Positions 7,477 to 10,399 of a stretch of 10,399 nucleotides of DNA are shown one piece after another; within the stretch, counting starts at the first letter, position 1; every line of letters begins with the position of its first letter. The DNA is taken from the NCBI GenBank assembly GCA_949427775.1, contig CASQEL010000043.1:1-10399 (forward strand), read 5' to 3'. Below the pieces are notes generated by a model that was given only the letters and a program-made list of their open reading frames with translations, did no database searches and was not told the origin of the DNA. The DNA comes from an uncultured Desulfovibrionaceae bacterium. GTDB lineage: Bacteria; Desulfobacterota; Desulfovibrionia; Desulfovibrionales; Desulfovibrionaceae. A program made the translations under genes and the position numbers.

Positions 7477-8274
7477 CTATGGAGTCTGGAACAACGGACT
7501 GCCCGTGCGCAGCACGTTGGTGAACAGGGAGCCCATGCCCGTGATGAACATTTCTATCTGGGCGGCCATAACCACCAGCAGCAGTCCCAAAAAGCACAGA
7601 CCCACGCCGATCTTGACGGGGAAGCCGATTTCCATGATGTGAATCTGGGGAGACGTGCGGTTGACGAGAGCCAACGTCAGCTCCACCAGAAAGAGCGCCA
7701 CCATCACCGGGGCCGCTATTTTCAGCGCAAGAATAAACAGTTGGGTCGACAAGTCAAAAACCTGGCGCAACAACACCTCGCTCACCAGCAGGCCGCCGGG
7801 CGGAATAAGTCTGAAGCTCAAGGCGAAGCCCTGGAGCATATACAGGTGTCCGTCCAGGGACAGAAACGTCAGGATGGAAACCATCCACAAAAAAAACGCC
7901 ACGCCGCCGGTCTGGTTGCCGGTCAGGGGATCAGCGAAGTTGATCATGGTGAAGCCCATCTGAAACCCCAGAAGCTCCCCCCCGGCCTGAATGCCCATGA
8001 ACAGAAAATTGATGATCATGCCCAGCGTCAACCCCAGGATCAGCTCTCCCAGCAGCAATATCGCCAGTTCGAAGGGATGGGAGGGCATCGCGGCGCCCGG
8101 CAGCGAGAGATGCGGCCATACGCCCAACGTGATGACCAGGGTGACGGCGGCTTTCACCATGATCGGCACGCGCTCCGAAGAGAACACGGGCATCAGGAAC
8201 ATCACGAGGCTGACCCGCATGAGGGTCAGGATGAAGCTCAGAACGGCTTCCGGGGCAAACGCGAACAGATCCAT
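7477..8274 (-). CDS. fliR: Flagellar export gate protein FliR
   Basis: A 265-residue membrane protein of the FliR/SctT family, part of the FliP-FliQ-FliR export channel. Seen: several hydrophobic helices across the whole length and the family-typical opening MDLFAFAPEAVLSFILTLMR. A conserved central stretch GFQMGFTMINFADPL occurs at about 103-117. It is the first gene of the minus-strand run. Start: an in-frame TAA lies four codons upstream (8284-8286), so ATG at 8274 is the only sensible start. No Shine-Dalgarno sequence lies in front of it. This fits the sigma-54 type promoter at 8288-8303, which would place the transcript start about 3 bases before the ATG. fliP and fliQ are not in the window, so they must lie elsewhere. 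Confidence 0.96.
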   Translation of the reverse strand: MDLFAFAPEAVLSFILTLMRVSLVMFLMPVFSSERVPIMVKAAVTLVITLGVWPHLSLPGAAMPSHPFELAILLLGELILGLTLGMIINFLFMGIQAGGELLGFQMGFTMINFADPLTGNQTGGVAFFLWMVSILTFLSLDGHLYMLQGFALSFRLIPPGGLLVSEVLLRQVFDLSTQLFILALKIAAPVMVALFLVELTLALVNRTSPQIHIMEIGFPVKIGVGLCFLGLLLVVMAAQIEMFITGMGSLFTNVLRTGSPLFQTP

Positions 8275-8287
8275 AGGCAGCGATTAT

Positions 8288-8303
8288 TGCAAAAAACATA
8301 CCT
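8288..8303 (-). promoter_or_regulatory. Sigma-54 (RpoN) type -24/-12 promoter for the fliR operon
   Basis: The minus strand reads AGGTATGTTTTTTGCA, against the consensus TGGCACG-N4-TTGCA. The invariant GG (8301-8302) and GC (8289-8290) are exactly 10 bases apart, and nine of twelve defined positions match. Transcription would start about 12 bases past the GC, near 8277, just ahead of the fliR ATG at 8274. Sigma-54 control of flagellar export genes is common in polar flagellates. No activator site is proven. Confidence 0.6.
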
Positions 8304-8347
8304 TGTAAAGAACTTCCGGAAACGGACGGCCACGCGACACTTTACAA
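8303..8347. repeat. Spaced inverted repeat TTGTAAAG / CTTTACAA in the fliR-pncC divergent region
   Basis: TTGTAAAG at 8303-8310 and CTTTACAA at 8340-8347 are perfect 8-base arms, 29 bases apart (37 bases centre to centre). A further palindrome, TTCCGGAA (8314-8321), lies between them. The left arm touches the -24 element of the fliR promoter, and the right arm contains a TTTACA hexamer facing pncC. It could be a protein-binding pair affecting both directions; the function is inferred only from position. Confidence 0.4.
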
Positions 8348-8369
8348 ACCCCCGTGCACACGGCATGCT
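8341..8369 (+). promoter_or_regulatory. Weak sigma-70-like promoter candidate for pncC
   Basis: TTTACA (8341-8346, five of six to the -35 consensus) and CATGCT (8364-8369, only three of six to the -10 consensus) are 17 bases apart, about 70 bases before the pncC start. The -35 is good and the -10 poor, so this is tentative. Confidence 0.22.
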
Positions 8370-8440
8370 GCCTAGGCACCTTATTTCGGCGCGACGGGGC
8401 GGCACACCGTCCTGCCGCCGCCACGACGGAGAAAATCACC

Positions 8441-8947
8441 GTGTCTCAGTTCCCCCTCCCCTTCGGGCGCCGCATCCGGCTGTTGGGAGATCGTCTGCGC
8501 GCACGCGGCTTGCTCTGCGTCACCGCGGAATCGTGCACCGGCGGCCTGATAGGCGGCGCGCTGACCGCCGTGCCGGGCTCGTCGGACTGGTTTGCCGGAG
8601 GCGTCATTTCCTATGCCGACGAGGTAAAAATCCGCCTGCTCGGCGTGGACCCGGCCTCGCTGGCGACCCACGGCGCAGTCAGCGAAGCCGTCGTGCGTCA
8701 AATGGCCGCCGGAGTCTGCCGGGCGCTGGGAGCGTCCGTGGGCGTGGCCGTCTCCGGCATCGCCGGACCCGGCGGGGGCACGCCGGAAAAACCCGTGGGC
8801 ACGGTATGGTTCGGCTTTGCCGTGGAAGGCGCGGTGACGGCCCGCCGCCTGCACCTGCCCGGCGATCGCGGGGCGGTGCGCCGCGCCGCGGCGGAAGCCG
8901 CAGTGACGGGGCTGCTGGAACGCCTGAACCAGGGTCGGCCCTCCTGA
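8441..8947 (+). CDS. pncC: Nicotinamide-nucleotide amidase PncC (CinA C-terminal domain family)
   Basis: A 168-residue stand-alone CinA C-terminal domain. PncC hydrolyses nicotinamide mononucleotide to nicotinate mononucleotide and ammonia in NAD recycling in the cytoplasm. Seen: TAESCTGGLIGGALTAVPGS with Ser31, the same position as the catalytic Ser in E. coli PncC. Other family motifs are FAGGVISYADEVKIRLLGV, HGAVSE (77-82) and the glycine-rich GIAGPGGGTPEKPVGTV (106-122). Start: the frame opens at an upstream ATG (8354), but that leader is unlike the family. GTG at 8441 has GGAG 9 bases upstream and gives the usual length. The N-terminal COG1058/MoCF domain of full CinA is absent. It is divergent from fliR and has no evident link to flagella, so it probably marks the border of the flagellar block. 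Confidence 0.92.
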   Translation: MSQFPLPFGRRIRLLGDRLRARGLLCVTAESCTGGLIGGALTAVPGSSDWFAGGVISYADEVKIRLLGVDPASLATHGAVSEAVVRQMAAGVCRALGASVGVAVSGIAGPGGGTPEKPVGTVWFGFAVEGAVTARRLHLPGDRGAVRRAAAEAAVTGLLERLNQGRPS

Positions 8948-9111
8948 CGACGCCGTTCGCGAAACGCCGAATTTTTCGACCGGCAGGGCGCAAGCACACA
9001 TCGGGTGAAGCTGTATCAGACATACCACAAGGTCGATATCGGCCATGCAAGGCCGCGGGACGGAAAAAGGCGACTTTGGGGCAACCGGCGTAATGAGGGC
9101 TGCCCCCGGTT

Positions 9112-9129
9112 CGCCCGACGTTCCGGGCG
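9112..9129. repeat. GC-rich inverted repeat
   Basis: CGCCCG at 9112-9117 and CGGGCG at 9124-9129 are perfect 6-base arms with a 6-base loop, 6 bases before the larger hairpin at 9136. Confidence 0.4.
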
Positions 9130-9135
9130 GAGGCT

Positions 9136-9173
9136 CCCGACGCGCCGCACGTGGTCGACGACGGCGCGTCGGG
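9136..9173. repeat. 12-base perfect GC-rich inverted repeat
   Basis: CCCGACGCGCCG (9136-9147) and CGGCGCGTCGGG (9162-9173) are perfectly complementary. The 14-base loop itself contains the palindromes CACGTG (reading 9148-9153) and GTCGAC (9154-9159). No T-run follows closely on either strand, so it is not a standard intrinsic terminator. It is the longest perfect stem I found in the window. Confidence 0.6.
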
Positions 9174-9192
9174 CAAAACGGAACGTCCGGAG

Positions 9193-9219
9193 CGGCACAT
9201 ATGCCGGATCGACATTTTT
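9193..9219 (+). terminator. Candidate intrinsic terminator downstream of pncC
   Basis: CGGCA (9193-9197) and TGCCG (9202-9206) form a stem with a 4-base loop, extendable with mismatches by GTCCG on the left and CGAC on the right. TTTTT follows at 9215-9219. It lies about 245 bases after the pncC stop. The gap between core stem and T-run is longer than ideal. Confidence 0.3.
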
Positions 9220-9459
9220 CTCCAATGAAACAGCTTTGCGGCGCAAAACGCGCTATACACCCCTCGGGCGGGAGCGGCGTTCCTCAACGCGCGAAAAAGT
9301 ATCCCCGGCCTTGCCGTTCCCCGCGTCACGTCCGCTTGCGCAGATGCAAAACGGTTACAACCGCGCGCCCCTGCCGCGGCATTGGAGTACCCTGATATCT
9401 GACGTGTTTCAAGCCGCGAGAGAATATTTTTCCTAACTGATGCATGGGAGCATGCCCCT

Positions 9460-10119
9460 ATGACGCATTACGCCACCTACAGCGAGCAGGTCGCGGACAC
9501 TCTCAAACAAATGTTGCTGGAAGGTCGACTGTCCCCCGGCGACAGAGTGCACGAAACAGCGTTGGCGGAACAGCTCGGCATCAGCAGAGCGCCGATCCGC
9601 GAAGCGTTGCACATGCTGGTGACGGAAGGACTGATCATCCACCGTCCGCAACGGGGCAAATTCATCATGACTCTGACGCCGCAGGAAATATGCAACAGCT
9701 ATTTTGTGGGCGGCGTGCTCGAAGGCGCCGCGGCCGCGGCCTGCTGCCGGGATTTCGATCGGGAAGATTTCCGGCGCATGGAAGAGGTCGTGGCCGGCAT
9801 GCGCAAAAGCGTCGAGGAAAACCGGAATATGCGGGAAATAGCCCCCCTGGACACCGATTTTCACAGCATCATTTTTTCCCGCATCAACAACCCGCTGTTG
9901 GTGGACATTTCCCGCCGTTCCTGCCTCCGCATCTCAAAAATTCTGTTTTTCCGCCACTGGCTGACTATCTACACGCCCATGGAATTCTATCAGCGGCACG
10001 CCCATCTGCTGCAGGTGCTTCGGAGGCGGGCGCCCGGCGACATCGAAACCGCTCTGCGCGCCCATTACGAGGAATCCGGCCGACGACTCTCGCGCTTCGG
10101 CACGCCCGCCGACGCCTGA
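9460..10119 (+). CDS. GntR-family transcription regulator, FadR/FCD subfamily
   Basis: A 219-residue one-component regulator of typical subfamily length. Seen: an N-terminal winged helix-turn-helix (about 8-70) with GDRVHETALAEQLGISRAPI and REALHMLVTEGLIIHRPQRG, the classic GntR DNA-binding pattern. An all-helical FCD ligand domain follows (about 78-210). Likely metal-binding residues are D131 and H135 (LDTDFH), H182 (RHAH) and H202 (RAHYEE), spaced as in metal-containing FCD proteins. Such regulators usually sense small carboxylates or sugar acids and control a neighbouring catabolic or transport operon; that operon would lie beyond the right edge. Start: ATG at 9460 has GGGAG about 10 bases upstream. 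The specific ligand cannot be told from sequence. It shows no link to the flagellar genes. Confidence 0.9.
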   Translation: MTHYATYSEQVADTLKQMLLEGRLSPGDRVHETALAEQLGISRAPIREALHMLVTEGLIIHRPQRGKFIMTLTPQEICNSYFVGGVLEGAAAAACCRDFDREDFRRMEEVVAGMRKSVEENRNMREIAPLDTDFHSIIFSRINNPLLVDISRRSCLRISKILFFRHWLTIYTPMEFYQRHAHLLQVLRRRAPGDIETALRAHYEESGRRLSRFGTPADA

Positions 10120-10147
10120 GCTCCGACCGGCGATCCGCCCGTTTCCG

Positions 10148-10183
10148 CCGCCGCGTTCCGACAGAGACACGCGGAGCGGATTT
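10148..10183 (+). terminator. Possible terminator-like hairpin after the GntR-family gene
   Basis: CCGCGT (10151-10156) pairs with ACGCGG (10069+100 = 10169-10174), and CCG (10148-10150) with CGG (10177-10179) across a 2-base bulge; the loop is 12 bases. Only ATTT follows, so the T-tract is poor. It lies 29 bases past the stop codon. Confidence 0.28.
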
Positions 10184-10242
10184 GCGCCGTCCTTTCCGAC
10201 ACGCAATTCTCTTACGACGCAAAGAAAAAATTTATGTACAAA

Positions 10243-10271
10243 TAGACTGTTCAACCAAACAGTTTTATGCT
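10243..10271 (+). promoter_or_regulatory. Candidate promoter with overlapping inverted repeat
   Basis: TAGACT (10243-10248) and TATGCT (10266-10271) each match four of six sigma-70 consensus bases at the ideal 17-base spacing. An inverted repeat, ACTGTT (10246-10251) and AACAGT (10258-10263), sits over the spacer, and the palindrome TGTACA (10235-10240) lies just upstream. The area is strikingly AT-rich against its surroundings. This would suit a controlled promoter for a rightward gene beyond the window, with the neighbouring FCD regulator as an obvious candidate. It could also be a weak minus-strand terminator. Confidence 0.3.
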
Positions 10272-10315
10272 ATGTCCATCGCACCCACGGCATGATGTCC
10301 GGGAGGCGTTATCGA

Positions 10316-10367
10316 CTCCCTCGGATGAGAGCATTTTCAGGTTGAAATGCTCTGCCGACTGCGGGAG
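10316..10367. other. Long foldable element near the right edge
   Basis: Three stacked helices can form: CTCCC (10316-10320) with GGGAG (10363-10367), TCGG (10321-10324) with CCGA (10355-10358), and AGAGCATTT (10328-10336) with AAATGCTCT (10345-10353) around an 8-base loop. Together they make 18 base pairs with small bulges. The same CTCCC can instead pair with GGGAG at 10301-10305. I recognise no named RNA family and no coding frame starting here. The rest of the 280 bases after the GntR-family stop holds only the repeats listed separately. Confidence 0.45.
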
Positions 10368-10399
10368 CAGGCGGCCGCCGCGATAGGCTACAGCGCACT

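Larger units (their letters stand above)
8948..9459. other. Gene-free gap between pncC and the GntR-family regulator
   Basis: I see no convincing gene in these 512 bases. Open frames on both strands are Arg-rich and match no family I recognise. The gap holds a T-run soon after pncC (8972-8976) behind only a 4-base stem, GC-rich hairpins at 9112-9129 and 9136-9173, a hairpin plus T-run at 9193-9219, and a TTTGCG/CGCAAA palindrome (9235-9247). The last 40 bases before the regulator are AT-richer (around 9425) but show no clear -35/-10 pair. Confidence 0.5.

Noticed and set aside
2085..9093. Very long plus-strand open frames (2085-4256, 4295-6322, 6310-9093)
   Set aside because: They run antisense to flhG/flhF, flhA and flhB/fliR. 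Their products are rich in His, Gln, Arg and Gly with no recognisable domains. They are side effects of GC-rich codon use in the real genes.
9101..9125. GGTTCG motif suggesting a tRNA T-arm
   Set aside because: The flanking bases do not form a 5-base T-stem, and no acceptor, D or anticodon stems can be drawn.
9005..9436. 143-residue open frame on the plus strand between pncC and the GntR-family gene
   Set aside because: Arg-rich low-complexity product, no family resemblance, no good ribosome site, and it spans the hairpins.
10251..10397. Minus-strand frame open from the right edge to a stop at 10251-10253, possible C-terminus of a convergent gene
   Set aside because: Only about 48 codons, overlapping the inverted repeats, with no recognisable protein features; cannot be judged without more sequence.
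1..10399. CRISPR arrays, insertion sequences, rRNA, phage or plasmid features
   Set aside because: No regular direct repeats, transposase motifs, terminal inverted repeats or RNA gene signatures were seen.

Overview
The window is an ordinary bacterial chromosome segment dominated by a late-flagellar operon on the minus strand. In transcription order (right to left) it reads fliR, flhB, flhA, flhF, flhG (fleN), fliA, cheY and a partial fliL-like gene that runs off the left edge. Gene content, gene order, protein style and high GC suggest a sulfate-reducing deltaproteobacterium of the Desulfovibrio type. That is inference from recalled gene order; no search was run.

Layout. Positions 1-592 hold the fliL-like gene (partial), 851-1231 cheY, 1364-2137 fliA, 2163-2978 flhG, 2982-4196 flhF, 4196-6295 flhA, 6370-7449 flhB and 7477-8274 fliR. 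The intergenic stretch 8275-8440 is divergent and holds a good sigma-54 type -24/-12 element facing fliR. To its right, on the plus strand, lie pncC (CinA C-terminal family, 8441-8947), a 512-base gene-free gap with GC-rich hairpins, a GntR/FCD transcription regulator (9460-10119) and a 280-base gene-free tail with several inverted repeats.

How the genes work together. FliR, FlhB and FlhA are membrane components of the flagellar type III export gate. FlhF and FlhG are the GTPase/ATPase pair that sets the site and number of polar flagella. FliA is the sigma factor for late flagellar genes, CheY is the motor switch signal, and FliL supports the stator. The tight spacing from flhA to fliA (1-base overlap, 3-base gap, 25-base gap) points to coupled translation. 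The wider fliA-cheY (132 bases) and cheY-fliL (258 bases) gaps suggest separate control of the last genes.

No undescribed multi-gene system is visible. The points most worth a second look are the sigma-54 element placed so close to the fliR start that the mRNA would be nearly leaderless, an FlhG that cannot carry the usual N-terminal FlhF-activating motif beside an FlhF with diverged G2/G3 motifs, flhF and flhG being in the same frame across a single UGA, and a foldable element near the right edge with two mutually exclusive pairings.
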